From the NCBI GenBank assembly GCA_963573385.1, contig CAUYLG010026896.1, positions 1-64,000 of the forward strand: DNA of 64,000 nt, in the 5' to 3' direction. Made by a program: the position numbers and the translations under genes. A model generated the notes under the pieces. It saw nothing but the letters and a program-made list of their open reading frames with translations. It was not told the origin of the DNA and ran no database searches. The stretch comes from Cacajao melanocephalus. Its lineage: Eukaryota > Chordata > Mammalia > Primates > Pitheciidae. This document shows, in pieces, positions 24,125 to 36,177 of the stretch (within the stretch, counting starts at the first letter, position 1; every line of letters starts with the position of its first letter).

Positions 24125-24530
24125 TGAGGAAGTAAGTTTTAATAACACAGGTTCAGGACCTAGGCGGGGATACAGACATTCTCGTGCATTGCTGGGGGAA
24201 CGTCAATCAATACAGATTTTTTTGGAGGTAAAAATCTGAGACTGGATTTTTTTTTTTAATTTGTTCTACCTTCTGACCTAGAAATTCTGCTTCTAAAAAT
24301 GTATTCTAACAAAACGAAGTATGTGTGCAAAGACCTAGCTAGAAGGACATTCATCATAGCCTTATGCATAATACAAAAATATATCAGAACAAAAAAGAAT
24401 TCAAGATGAAAAGCTATTTTAATAAATATTGGAGAAGGAGACTGTGTCTCAAAAAATAAATAAATATTGAGACATTTATGCAATAGAGTATGATCTAACT
24501 ACTAAATTTGCTGCTTATAAAGGAGCACCA
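24125..24530 (+). mobile_element. L1M/HAL1-type LINE fragment, sense
   Basis: Matches the ORF2 C-terminal to 3' UTR region of old L1s: CTCGTGCATTGCTGGGGGAA near 24181, TGTGCAAAGACCTAGCTAGA at 24322, and a poorly preserved end. It is interrupted by a minute Alu fragment at 24431-24458. Confidence 0.7.
24421..24468 (+). mobile_element. 28-bp Alu tail fragment with 10-bp target duplication
   Basis: GAGACTGTGTCTCAAAAAAT is the very end of an Alu. It is bracketed by two exact copies of AATAAATATT (24421-24430 and 24459-24468), and the L1 sequence reads continuously when one copy and the insert are removed. This is an extreme 5'-truncated Alu insertion. Confidence 0.7.
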
Positions 24531-25260
24531 GTTGCCTCCAGGGGGCAGAACTGAGTGGGCTCCCAGGCAGAAAACAAAAGAGGCAACCTTCCCCTGAATG
24601 CACCTTTGCACCTGTCAGATTTTGAACCGTCTGAATCCCAGACAGGAGATCCCAGATAGGTCAATAAAAGTTGAAAGGCTGTTTTGGAAGAAGAGTAGCA
24701 TAGACAAGAGAAAGATATTCATGAACTATTAAATGAAACAGATATGTTGCAAAATAATGAATTATACCATTTCTACTAAAACACAAAACCAGAAGTCTGG
24801 AAGGAAATTCCAGGTTGAACAGGATATGTTTCTAATGGACAGAGTTACAGAAGTTTTTTTTCTTATTATTATTATTCGTATTTTTCTAACTTTGCTACAA
24901 GGAACATGCCGTATTTTGAAGGGAAAGGGGAACAACAAACGTTCTTTTAAATTCTTAGAAAACGCTGTAGTTACAAAACGTGAGCTCAGCACTTGCTCTC
25001 CTTCCTGTCTCAGACAAACTTTTACGAAGAATAGAGACACTCGCCATCTTCCACCTCCTCAGCACCCCCACCCAACCCAACTCCACCCAAAAGACTGCCT
25101 CGTCAGCCTGCTGAAGTCCGGCTTCCATCCCACTTCCCCTGCCTCCCGAACTCGTCTGGCAAATGGCGCACAGTCTCCCTGACCATTGCCAGAGCCAGGA
25201 ATGTCTCTAGCCCTCCTCTCACTGGCCTCTGTGCCACATTTGTGTTCAATGGGTTCCTCT
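24531..25260. other. Unique sequence
   Basis: No gene or repeat recognised. The 149-codon frame at 24733-25182 has no known domain. Confidence 0.45.
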
Positions 25261-25330
25261 AACATTAATTTAGCACCAAGTATACGTCAAACATAGCTTT
25301 AGGCACCTGAGGGAGACATCAGCCCTTAAT
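25261..25330 (+). mobile_element. Possible MIR/L2 fragment
   Basis: TTTAGCACCAAGTATACGTC followed by TAGCTTTAGGCACCTGAGGG resembles the shared MIR/L2 end motif (GAGCACCTACTATGTGCC). Short and diverged. Confidence 0.35.
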
Positions 25331-25729
25331 ACTGGTCACTGCCCGTGGCAGCCTGTTTATAGGCTGGTAGGAGAGGAGAGAGTGGGTGAAGACCCCCAAA
25401 GTCCGTGGGGGACAGCTGTCTTCCTCAGCAGCATCACACTCTCCAGCTCTCCATGCCTGGCCTCCTCTGCCCGTCTTGCTTCTCTGTCTACCCCTTATAA
25501 CCTATCCTCAGGAATGTGTCCCTGCCCAGTGCTCCCCTCCCCTCACCCTTCCAGCGCTATCTCATCGACTATTTAGAAAATCCATGTTGATGCCCAAGTG
25601 CCAGGCTGGCCCGGAGCGACAGACACCTCCATTTCCATCTCCCCTGAAGCGGCAGACACCAATTGTCATGACACCCCCACCTCCCCACTCTGTTCCTTTC
25701 TTGGTTGGTGGCATCTACCCAAGGCCACT

Positions 25730-26400
25730 TGAACCTGCAACCGCTTCCCTCCTCCTCACGATCCATCCTGCCCTTCCCCCACCCTATTGGGGCTTTTCAT
25801 CTCCTGCCTCATTCATTGCAGTGGTCTCATTTTGTGCCGCAACTCTTGACCCCTGTACACTGAAGGGGTCTGTCCCCTGCACACTGAAGCCAACAAGCTC
25901 CATCCAAAATGCCCATCTGGCCCTCTGGCTGTCCTTCTTCCCAGAAAGTTAACAGAATAAAATCCAGGCACAGCAAGCCTGTCACCCCTTCCCCCCTCAT
26001 TCCCTCTGCAATCCCACCCTCCGCTTGTTTCCGCAATACTTAATCCCCCTAGTGTCCTCACCCTTGTCCTGTCACACCCGTGCCAGGGTCCCCATACCCA
26101 CTCCACTCCTGGATTCCCCCATATCCCACTCCTGGTGTGACTTAAGCCCTTTCTTCATCAGGATTCAGCTCAGGCCCTCCCTGCTCCGAAACCTTGTCAG
26201 AGACATGGGCCCTGGATGGGGACCCCTCCTCTGTGATCCAGTCACTGCTAGAGCAGAGCACTCTTGCACTGAGATGCCTAACGCATGTGTGCTTTCCTCC
26301 AAGTCAGCTATCGGCCCCTCTAGGGCAGCTGTTAGGGATCATAAATCCCTATAGGCCAGGCTCCTAGCACAAGACCTGACTGCTACTGTCAAACAAGGAG
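25730..26400 (+). mobile_element. Probable L2-like LINE fragment
   Basis: Scattered matches to the order of an old 3'-end consensus: AACAGAATAAAATCCAGGCA, CATCAGGATTCAGCTCAGGC, CTCTAGGGCAGCTGTTAGGG, CCAGGCTCCTAGCACAAGAC. The pyrimidine-rich text gives a chance 188-codon plus frame (25386-25952) that I do not believe. Confidence 0.45.
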
Positions 26401-26447
26401 CCAGCAGAACGTTGGCCCAGGCAGTGGAGCTATTTCTTGTATCTTAA

Positions 26448-27065
<618 letters not shown>

Positions 27066-27082
27066 CCTGAACCTCCATTCTT
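27066..27082 (+). repeat. Alu target-site duplication, copy 2
   Basis: Second copy of CCTGAACCTCCATTCTT. Confidence 0.95.
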
Positions 27083-27254
27083 AAAAGGCCTTAGACCATA
27101 GGCTCATCTCCAGTGAGGTCCTGCCTGATCAGCGTATTTTTCTGTGCGCTAAAAACCAGGGCTTTTTTCTACCACTAAAATGCCCTCAAGAGCTGATACA
27201 GGAGAGGCAACAACACTGGGGGCCCTAGGGATGTCAAAGGTGGGGGCAGGCTTC

Positions 27255-27305
27255 CCTCCAGCTCCCCTCCAGCTCCCCTCCAGGTCCCCTCCAGCTCCCC
27301 TCCCC
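27255..27305 (+). repeat. 11-bp minisatellite, about 4.5 units
   Basis: Unit CCTCCAGCTCC repeated in tandem with one C-to-G change in the third copy. Pyrimidine-rich strand. Confidence 0.9.
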
Positions 27306-27668
27306 ATTCCCGCACCATCCCCTGCAAGGCACCAGGACAGCAGGGCCCAGCGGCCCTGCGAGGCAGAACCACGGGCTGCCAGAGACCAGACCCCCAGAGT
27401 GAGAGGGTGAGGTGTGCCCCTCAGACTTGGAGACAGTCTCCTCTCCCCGTTGCCATGCAAAGGTAAAAATATTGATTAAATCCTAAATCCCCACACAGCC
27501 CTGCCCCATCTGTGTAGGCTGCACGCACTCAGCCACCTGCCCGGAAGGACATGAGAGCCACAGCCAGGAATGAGCGAGAGCAGTGGGAAAGAGAAGGGCG
27601 GCAGGAGGGCCGATGTCCACCCCACCACAGACCCCCTCTGCTGGGCCTGCCTGGGGTCTCCCATCAGG

Positions 27669-27684
27669 TTTTTTTCAGGTAAGG
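27669..27684 (+). promoter_or_regulatory. Recursive-splice-like motif
   Basis: TTTTTTTCAG is directly followed by GTAAGG, so an acceptor and a donor share one junction, the layout of ratchet points in long introns. A single motif is weak evidence, and no transcript is known to me here. Confidence 0.25.
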
Positions 27685-27699
27685 CAGAGAAAGCCCCTG

Positions 27700-29590
27700 G
27701 GAAATGAGAAGGCAGGGACTGAGGACTCTCACACGCAGCTGTGCTGCCCTGAAGCTCTCGCTGGGAATTAAGCTATAAGGTTGATTCATCACATATTCAC
27801 TGTGCATTTCTCATATACTAGCTGCTGGGTCCCCTCAGAAAGAACTGAACCCCAACAACTTTGCAGCCTCTTAGTCTACCTGGCTGCAGAACCCGGGCAC
27901 CAACCGCTGAGAATCTTTAGGATTGAAAATTCTGATGGCAGTTGAGAGCAACGGTGAAGCAGTGAAGCCCCCAGGCAGAAGAGCACACAGACCTGGGAGG
28001 GTGCAGAGGCAGCCTCAGCCCTATCAGGGCCTGTGGGGGATAGCTCAGGGGAGGGTAAAGATAAGCAGAGATTCTGGGCTGGAGGCCTACCAGGAAGAAG
28101 GGGACCAAGTCAGGAAGCAGAAGACGAGGCCACCCACTAATGGTTCTCGAGGCAAATTCTGCCAGCCTGGGTGTCAGTTTGGAGGCCTGCCCTGTGTTGA
28201 AAACTCACAGCCTTTGAGCTAACCACCTCTCTCTTATCGCAAAGGCAGGAGTTATGGCTGTCCCTGGTGCTGAATGGTGGACACTGTGAATCAAGATCAA
28301 ATTCATGACGAATTTGCACCTTTTGTAAAGAAACAAATCAGCAACTGCCAAGTTCAAAGGAGCCGACCAATGATAAGACCAAGGCATGAGTGTGTAAAAG
28401 AGATGTCTATCTGTGCACAGATTTGCTTCCACGTGGCCATCCAATGGTGGACGTGGTGATGGTGCAATGGGGCCCAGAAAGCCTGCCACACATTCCCCAT
28501 TCTGGATGGCCTTGGGATCTCAGTAATGCTTTGAAGAGCCCCTAAGCTAAAAGAAATAACTAGTAGTTCTGTTAATATGTAGTTAGGGCCAAACAACTCA
28601 ACACATGGGACCTGAAGATGTCACTGTCACCACTTTGAACGTTTTTAATACTGTGTTTAGGCAATCAGAACATTTAGGCAGTCCTGTGAGTTTCCAGCAG
28701 TGTCCTGGGCACATGAGTGCCAAATTTGAGAACCACAAACTGTGGGTTGGGAACCCTGGTTGAGTAGGTCAGCCCTTACTTCCTACTACCGAAGTGAGAG
28801 ATGGCAGACATGCTCGTCTCCAATTTTAGTAGAGTAAAATTTGTTTAAAAGAGCCAGTGGGGTTTCTGAGTTGTTTTATTTCTCCAGCTATATACTAACC
28901 AGACTTCTCAGAAGAATTTGTCCGTGAAGAATAATGTGACTCAAGTCCACACTGTGAAAATTGAATGATGGAAAGGTGCTTCCAAGGGATTCTGTTTTTT
29001 CCCCATTCATGCAGAAAGAAGTTTAAGCTGCAAGATGCAACCCATCTGGTAGCAACAAATAGCGGTGAAGAGCCATTTAGATAGTTTCACTCAATCTCAC
29101 CCTAGCCATCACTGTGCTGTATTCCGTGTCTCTGTTTCCATGCTTCCCCTGACAAGATTAGAGCCTCATGGAGGCCAGAGTTTCTGGCCTCAATTCTTCC
29201 TAGAGCCCCTCACCCAGGCACAGTGCCAGCCAGTAAATGAGTGTTCAGCAGGTGCATGCAGAACCAGTCGTTGGCGATACCCTCCTAGCCCATGCCCTCA
29301 ACTGCTTGGAAATGGTCGCTACTGGGCAGTCACTGCTGCTAAGGGTGTGCTAAGAGATTACGGCAATGTCAAGAACAGGGAACAGATGGTCTTTGCTCTC
29401 TCACATGAGCTCAGGAGTGAATCCCTGAATTGGGATCATTTCTTGATAGCAATATGTAAACTGAAATTCAAAGCAGATGAGTCCCAGGTCTGAGAAGTAG
29501 CCTAGTCAGAATGCATAATTTTTCTTTGCCCAGTTAATTTTCCTCCCCTCTTTGTGGTGTATTGAAGGCCAGAGAGGTGCAGGTAGCCCC
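27700..29590. other. Unique sequence, no gene recognised
   Basis: Short open frames only. AAATTTGAGAACCAC at 28719-28733 resembles the end motif of MER20-type elements, but the rest does not match. Confidence 0.45.
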
Positions 29591-29690
29591 GAGAGGGAGA
29601 GGGAGGAGGATGAGGGGACAGGGGATAGGGAGGGGAGAGGGAGGAGGATGAGGGGACAGGGGATTGGGGAGGGAAAGGGGGAGGGCTGAC
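29591..29690 (+). repeat. Purine-rich minisatellite, 38-bp unit
   Basis: Two copies of a unit containing GGGAGGAGGATGAGGGGACA (starting 29601 and 29639) within a G/A-rich run. The strand bias is almost complete. Confidence 0.85.
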
Positions 29691-30419
29691 CATCAGTGGG
29701 GAAGAAGTAAAAGAGATTTCGAAAGAAGCGAAGAATAATGAATGCTTTAAAAGCTGGCACTTTCCTTTAACAGGAAAATCCCAGTTTCAGTTATTTCTGC
29801 ATGCTGCCCACACCCCAGGAACAGACCTTTGAACAGGACTCTTCCTGGATTCCACAGTGATTAACAAGCGCAGATCACTGTGAACTCTTCAGGAAAATCA
29901 CCCCTCTAACTTAAGCATGTAGTATTGTCAAGGCAGTGTGCTAGATGCTCTGTAACTTCTTAGTAATAAATAAATAAATAAATGCCATCTCCCTGTGTAG
30001 CACCCCTACCACCCCAACTCAGGAATGGCCCCAGCAGCACACCCTGGTGGCCAACGCCGCCACCACCCAGCAGCACCGGGAGCATCCTGTGTGTGCACAC
30101 ATTCATATTCTGTCTCCTCTCTCACCATTCTGGATGCTGTTGTCTAATCCTCAGTGATTGGTGGAGCATTCTGGCGATGAATGATAAAAGCCTGGCACTC
30201 TTCTCTCTTTCCCTAACAAGCAGAGAGCTTGTGCTATCGGAGGTGACGGCTTTGAGGCATCTTGCCTCTCCCCAGATTGCTGTGCTTTCCCAAACGATCC
30301 TTCAGGAAGCGGGTCCCCAAGCCTGACCCCTCCCAGTCTTCCACAGGCACTTGGATTTCACACATTAGCAAGGGCAAGTGCTCAGTCCTGACCTCACACA
30401 GCATGACGCCCCAGAAGAC
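29691..30419. other. Unique sequence with a short (AAAT)n at 29963-29982
   Basis: No gene recognised. Four to five AAAT units precede a CA/CC-rich stretch. Confidence 0.5.
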
Positions 30420-30540
30420 CGCTGACATTTGCTGAGCAGTTGCTGCTTTCCCATTCTATATAAGCGCTATCCAGTTCTCCCAAGTTCTGCAGGGCTTTGC
30501 ATGACTGAGAAGCTCACATGAGGCCACAGAGCAGTGAACA
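30420..30540 (-). mobile_element. Probable MIR SINE, antisense
   Basis: GCTGACATTTGCTGAGCAGT followed by TATATAAGCGCTATCCAGTT fits minus-strand MIR text, with the downstream part poorly preserved. Confidence 0.5.
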
Positions 30541-32007
30541 GCCATGCGGTTAGACAACCAGAATACGCCTAGGGGCCTCTAAAGGAGGTTTCCGGCAACA
30601 GCCCTTCCCGCCCAGGGACCAACAAGGTACGCATCTAATTCTGGGCAGGGCCCAAAAGGGCTGTCAGGTCCACAAGGCCAACACAGGGCCAGAGCCTCAG
30701 TTCTGACTTTTCCCCACATGGGCTTGGTCTTTCTGGCTCCTGCAGAGCCAGCTGGGCCTAGCAGCAATGAGTTTGTCCAGACTAGTATTACTTGGCCTTT
30801 TTTGACCGCAAAACCACAGCAAGAAATACATTTCACAAACTTTGCATCACCTTCCCAAAGAGATATTTAGATAAGATATTTAGATATAGGTATAGGCATA
30901 GATATGGGTAGATGTATATATAGTGGGGAAAAAAACACTTACCCTTTTTGTAAGTGATACCCCGAGGTTTATGTTTGTAATCTATCGTTTCACAACGCTG
31001 GCAGTAAACCACTAAGTTGATTTCACAACCCACTCATGGCATGCGGCCCACAGGATGGAAAGCTCTGCTGTATGAAATCGGCGGTGTTTCACTGGGCCCG
31101 GCACTGCAGCGGCATTTTATTCTCAAGGGCTACTACCGAAAGCGCCAAATTGGAACTGATCCGAGAGGCTCGTCTCCACCTACTGTGACCCCTACAAAGA
31201 TGCAGAGTAGGCTGGCTGTGGTGTAGGGAGGTTTTGCTCCCAGCAAAGCCTCGGGGAGATGAGGCTAGGCATGCACCGGGCTGAGCCCACATCCCTCCCC
31301 ATGGCTGTGCCCTCTGAATCTCATTCCCAGTTCTCCCCAACCACCTCTTCCCCCTTCTCGTGGTTTTCAAGATTAAGGAGTGATGGCCACTAAGCTGAGA
31401 AGAGAATGGGCTTGGAAATGGCCCACAAGAGAGAAAGGGAGGGTCAAGTGCTGCTCCTGTGTGGGGTGGGCGCTACCCCTGGGGATGGTGCCAGCCAGCC
31501 ACTGCAACCTCCAGAGACCTAGGCACCAGCCTTTGCCCACCTTCCCCCTGCCTGGCAGAGGACCCTGTCATCTTTCAGATCCCACTCTTCTTTTCTTCAC
31601 TCAGAAAACCTTTACATAGCAGGGACCATCCCTGGCCCTGAGATTCAAGTGGAAAGTGGGTTGTCACCCACACCCCCAAATGGCTGGGGTCTGGGGACAC
31701 TGAGCCGGCGTTTGAGGAGGGTGAGACCCTGGGAATCACTTGAGGAGAGAGTCTTTTAGTTCAATCAAAGAAATCTGCCGTCCTCTGGCCCTCCCCGCAT
31801 CCTTGCCACCCCCTGGGTGAGCAGAATAGGAGAGAACACGGGGGCCTGAAGGCAGGTGCGCACTTACCTGCACGCACGTTCTTTGCTCCATCCCTCTCTG
31901 GATGTAGAAAGCTGCTCTGTGTTGGCTTCAGCCATTCACTCAGCTTAAACGGACGGTATTTGTTGTGTTGGAACATGATTTCCAGCCCGGCCTGCTTCCC
32001 CACTGAC
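30541..32007. other. Unique sequence with a GATA/TAGA-like simple run
   Basis: A degenerate ATATTTAGATA/TAGGCATAGATA run lies at 30860-30925. A consensus minus-strand donor (CAG then GTAAGT) lies at 31863-31871. No gene recognised otherwise. Confidence 0.45.
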
Positions 32008-32157
32008 CTGCAGCCAGGTCCTCTGGCCCTTGAACTTGTCCGTGAAGCCTGGCTTGGCGCCACCAACAAGCTGCACAGCAATTGTGATTCCCACAGGCCA
32101 CTCTGGGGCCAGGGCTGGGTTGCTCTTCCCCGTTGATGAGTAGGAGAAGTTTCCCTT
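32008..32157 (-). other. Candidate coding exon, 150 bp, unidentified
   Basis: On the minus strand this segment is 50 codons with no stop and equal phase at both ends. It is preceded by a pyrimidine-rich tract ending GGAG (TTGCCTTGTATTCTTGATGG before it) and followed by GCTGCAG then GTCAGT, a good donor. The predicted peptide contains one possible N-glycosylation site (NFS) near its start and a short hydrophobic stretch in the middle. A second donor (GTGCAG then GTAAGT) lies 139 bp downstream. I recognise no family, and no neighbouring exons were found. It could be a single exon of a gene extending outside the window, a pseudo-exon, or chance. Confidence 0.3.
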
Positions 32158-32384
32158 CTCCATCAAGAATACAAGGCAACACCTCTGAACTGTCTTCTCT
32201 CCATTTCTCCTGCTCGCTTCATCTCAGCCCTGGTTTCTTTCCATCCAAACTTGATATTCGGTTGAGTACACGGCCCTCCAGTTAAAGGTACAATTGGAGG
32301 GGGCCATAGGACAATCTTAAACCCACAGGCCAGCAGCAAGCACTGTCTTGAGGTCCTTTGTGCAAAGCTGAGGCTTCAGGGGAC

Positions 32385-32475
32385 TCCAAAACTCAATCCA
32401 TGCTCTCAAGGAATTTACAGTGTCTTTGGAAAAACACAAAATCTAGGCACGCATGCAAAGCAGCAAGAGGAAACT
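32385..32475 (+). mobile_element. Probable L2 fragment
   Basis: CCATGCTCTCAAGGAATTTA then CAGTGTCTTTGG resembles the 'ccctcaaggagctcacagtct' signature of old L2 ends. Short. Confidence 0.4.
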
Positions 32476-32749
32476 AACCCTTTGTAAGCTCTGTATAGAA
32501 GGCCTGGTAGGTAGGAGTGTCTTCAGCCTCAGTCTAGGGGAAGGGCCCCAAATGTGGAGGGGAAGTTAAGTTGGACTTTGAATGAAATCTGATTCTCAAT
32601 GGGGAGCGCCTTACCTAGCAGGTCAAAGGAGGTGGGGATGCACAGGAAACACTCAGAAACCGTTCAGGCAGCTTTTAGACACGGAATTAGAAGATGTCTG
32701 CAGAATTGGAAGATGCCTGCAGAAGAGAGTGAGGCCTTGGAGGGTCTGG

Positions 32750-33110
32750 TCCTCCGCCTCAGGTCACAGAGTTAGGACTTGTGGACTTGTAGAGTTAGGA
32801 CAGGAAGCTGTGGGGGGGTTCTGTGAGCCGGGAAGTCCCAGGTGCTCCGCGGTGGGGAGAGGAGAGAGAGGAGGTGAAGGCTGGAGCCTGGAACGGGGAG
32901 GCCAGTCAGGAATCTGTGCAGATGCCCGGACTCCTGGCTGCCCACAGGTGGCTGATTTGAAGGTCGTGGGAACGCATGGGTGGGTGGGCAGCGCCCTGCA
33001 GGGGCTGAGGAAGGAGCCAGTGGGAGGTATTGAGTGTGCTGGGGTCAAAGGTGACATCCAAGTTTCTGGTTTGGGAGAACTGGCCCCATGACATGGTGAG
33101 GGGTCATCAG
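32750..33110 (-). mobile_element. Possible ancient repeat fragment, family unresolved
   Basis: GGTGACATCCAAGTTTCTGG followed by TTTGGGAGAACTGG matches a recurrent old-repeat signature I recall. The rest is G-rich and diverged. The 169-codon plus frame at 32582-33091 is not convincing as a gene. Confidence 0.35.
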
Positions 33111-33131
33111 ACGTTATTTGAGAGCACAGTC

Positions 33132-33230
33132 AAAAGAGGTCCTTTTCCGCCAAAGGAAAACTAAGAAACAAAATCTTCAAAACTAAGAAACAGAAAAAAC
33201 TTCAAAAAAAGAAAAAAAAAGAGGTCCTTT
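33132..33230 (+). mobile_element. 71-bp retroposed insert with perfect 14-bp target duplication
   Basis: AAAAGAGGTCCTTT is repeated exactly at 33132-33145 and 33217-33230. Between them is a 71-bp A-rich insert ending in a poly(A)-like tail with one G. The insert contains an imperfect internal repeat (AAAACTAAGAAACA twice). It matches none of Alu, L1 or known small RNAs that I can recall, so the source transcript is unknown. Confidence 0.7.
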
Positions 33231-34799
33231 GCAGGATCCCAGAGTAGCCGGATTATAGGAAAACGCTTCAACCTTGACAGACTAGCACACAAATCCCACC
33301 CAAGGGATAAAGCTGCTTCTTAATTTGTTTTTTTCCTCCTCTCAACTCTTCCTCCTCTTCTCTTCAGGCATCACAGAACTTGCTTCTGGAGCTTAGACGT
33401 CATTCTGCACCTCAAAACAGTAGTATTTCTCTCAGTTGACAGATTTACAAGCAACCACCCCACGTGCCTGGTGGCCCAGGCAGAGGTGGGGCCACGCCTG
33501 ACGCAGCAGGGCCTGGTAGCTCACAGGAGACAGGGTGGGGGTGCTGGCTGGAGCCCCGCTGCATCCTGAGATGACTTGTCTGTGGGAAACAGCAGGGCCA
33601 ATTCTCTTTCTCTCTCTAAGCATCAGCAGATACCCCTGAAACTTCAGTTCCTATGCCTCAAGCCATCCTCCTGGATCAGTAGGTTGCTGAGAGCAATAGG
33701 GACCTCTGCAAAAAAGAGTGTTATGCTCAGGAACGAGGCCAGTCCTATTTCCCCATGGTCTGATCCTCTGTCGACTTCTGCTTCTCAAAATACACAAAAC
33801 CAAGTCTTCTTTTGCTTAGAGATCAAGGAGCCTGTCTCGGTGCTCTGGTTTTCCTCTGAGGTGTTATTTCTAATCACACTGAACGGTGGAAGGAGGTCCT
33901 TGCTTTTCTTTCCTCTTTGGTGCTGACAGAACATCTCAAAGCCCTCTGCCTCTGCCTCTGCCTCTGGAGTAGTATCTTCAATGGGCACCTGAGGCTTCTC
34001 TCCCAGCATTCTGGACCCCGGTACCACCTATGTGGGAGAGCAGACTTTGTGGCAGTCAGCAAGGGTGGGAGCAGGTAGGGGCTGAGCCAGGCAATGATCT
34101 GAGAGGGGAAGTCCTGCCCAACCTTGGGGAGTTTTCCCCGCAGCCCAGCGCATGATCCTCAAGTGGGCAGTCTACAGCTATAAAGTCCTCCTGTGTCTTT
34201 CCTGCTATACTGAGGTCTCGAGGCAGCCCTCAGGCCTCCAAAGATGAGCTGCCCTCTGCTGACACTGGGTCTTAAGTCCTTCATGCCTAGGACTTCATGG
34301 ATAAAATACTCCTTTGCTCCACCAGGGGTTGGCAGGCAGGGCAGGTGTCCCTGGCCATAGAAGCCACCTTAGGCTGAGCCCGGCTAGTCTCAGGAATCAC
34401 CACCACAGCCTACCTCGGCTGTGGGTGCACACTAGAAAAAACCTAATGAAGCTCACATCGCCCTCACCCACTCCCTGTACTGGCCACAGTGATTCAGATC
34501 TAAAATGAGGTCTCTAGACTCCAGCGGGGGCTATCCATGACCCTCCAGCACTAGCAATCCCGTGTTTTCTGGGGCCCTGTCAGCAGTTCCTTCTTCACCC
34601 CAACTCAACTCGTCCTGCCTTTTAAACATCGGGAAAGCCAGGAGGAGGCCACATGAAGAAGCCCAGCTCCATGTCCCGATGATTATATAGTCACTGGGGT
34701 CACGTTTGCCTGAATAAAGAGTAGGTGGTGCCACTAGGAGCCGTGCCACTAGGAGCCCTCCCACTCTTGAGAGCACTTTTCATTTCCTAAGCTTGGATT
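33231..34799. other. Unique sequence with a (CTGCCT)n run
   Basis: About four CTGCCT units at 33944-33966 and a short tandem duplication of GTGCCACTAGGAGCC near 34727-34758. No gene recognised. Confidence 0.5.
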
Positions 34800-34905
34800 G
34801 AATTCTTCTGGTGCGTACCTGGTACCAGCCCAGGGGATGCAACGTGAACACGCCCACCCCTAGACACTCACGGCTCCATGGGAGGAACAGGCTCTAAGTT
34901 AGGTA
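34800..34905 (+). mobile_element. Possible L2/MIR-type fragment
   Basis: ACCAGCCCAGGGGATGCAAC then GTGAACACGCCCACCCCTAG resembles the 'ctggggatacagcagtgaacaa' part of L2. Weak. Confidence 0.35.
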
Positions 34906-35954
34906 GTCCTTGCTGGAGGACCGGGGCAGACCCAAGCCCCTGCCCTCTTCACAGGAGCACGGGATGAAGGATTTGAAATCCACCGTGGGGTGAGGAAGGT
35001 AAGGATGTTCCTGCCCGATCAACTCGATAGTGTCTACACCCTGTTTGCTTTTACTTTTTGATTTGGAGCTCCGTTTTTGTTGTTGCTGTTGTTTGAGGGC
35101 TTTTTTGTTTTGCTTTTTGGTTTGGAAGTGAATGGAATCTTTTGATTTTATGGAACTTTTAGAAATTTGGCTGATGTACAATTATTCTTCCTTCCTAGAA
35201 CTGAGTTCATGGGATTAGCCAACCCCGTCCATTTCCCGATGGGCATGTGGGATCCCAGCTCCAGAAGAAAGGGGCCGCCCTGTCTGAGCAGCGCTTTCCT
35301 GGGGGTAGAGATGATGGGGCCCTCTGCACTGTGAGAACGAGGAGGGTGGGGGAGACCTCAGAGAAAGTGGCAGAAACGTCCACCCGTTGGGGCTAGTGCG
35401 CACTCCAGGCTCTCCTAAGAGAGTGTTCGTTTCTCCTTTTTTCTCTGTCTTCCTCCTCTGCAGCCAGCTTCCCTTCCAACCAAATACTGATCCACCTGTT
35501 TGGGGGACATTTTTAAGCCACGGCAACTGCTCCTCCCACTCACCCCGTGACCTTCCCGGAGCCTGGGAGACCCCTACCTTTCTTCCTTTCTATCCACCTG
35601 CCTCAGTCAATCTTGACAAAGAAGGCAGAGAAATACTGGAGTCTAAAATGAGTGTGCTGTGTGTCAGCTGGGGGACCAGCGTGGGAGTTCTTCCCGCAAA
35701 TCAGCTTTGAACTTAGAGCACATGCCACTCTGAGCAGCCCAATGACCTGAAATATAATGGCCTCTCACAGCCCCCAGACACCACCTCACCAGCTGCTGTG
35801 GTCAGGGTCTCTGTCCCTCTTCTGTGAAGTGATCCAGCCCCTCTTCCTGCCTGGTCCCAAGCTGCGATGCTGTATCCCTCCCAACCTTGCAACCTAACAG
35901 GCTGACAGGTGGTTCCTTCCCAGAAATCTTACACACATTTACACGCACTTCAAT
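34906..35954. other. Unique sequence, no gene recognised
   Basis: Includes a T/G-rich stretch at 35050-35150 and otherwise ordinary sequence. No motif supports a function. Confidence 0.45.
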
Positions 35955-36120
35955 CTCTTCTGCGTTAGTGAGGATAAAGTGATGAGCAAACAGACAGGAT
36001 CCCTGTCCTCAGAAAACCAACAGTCTAGAGGGATGAGACAGACATTAATCAAATAATAGTTGCATGACTTATGATAAGTACTGGGAAGAAAATGCCCAGA
36101 GTGATCTCAGATATTCCAAA
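35955..36120 (+). mobile_element. L2-type LINE fragment
   Basis: AGGATCCCTGTCCTCAGAAA, ACCAACAGTCTAGAGGGATG, GAGACAGACATTAATCAAAT and GATAAGTACTGGGAAGAAAA occur in the order expected for an L2 3' region. Confidence 0.6.
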
Positions 36121-36177
36121 TCTCTAGAAGAAACCAGAGAATGGGGCTCCTGAAAATTCTAGTTCTCTCTTTTCCAG

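Noticed and set aside
25386..25952. 188-codon proline/serine-rich frame
   Set aside because: Partly lies in probable old L2-like repeat; low-complexity composition.
28719..28733. MER20-like end motif
   Set aside because: Only about 15 bases match; the adjoining sequence does not.
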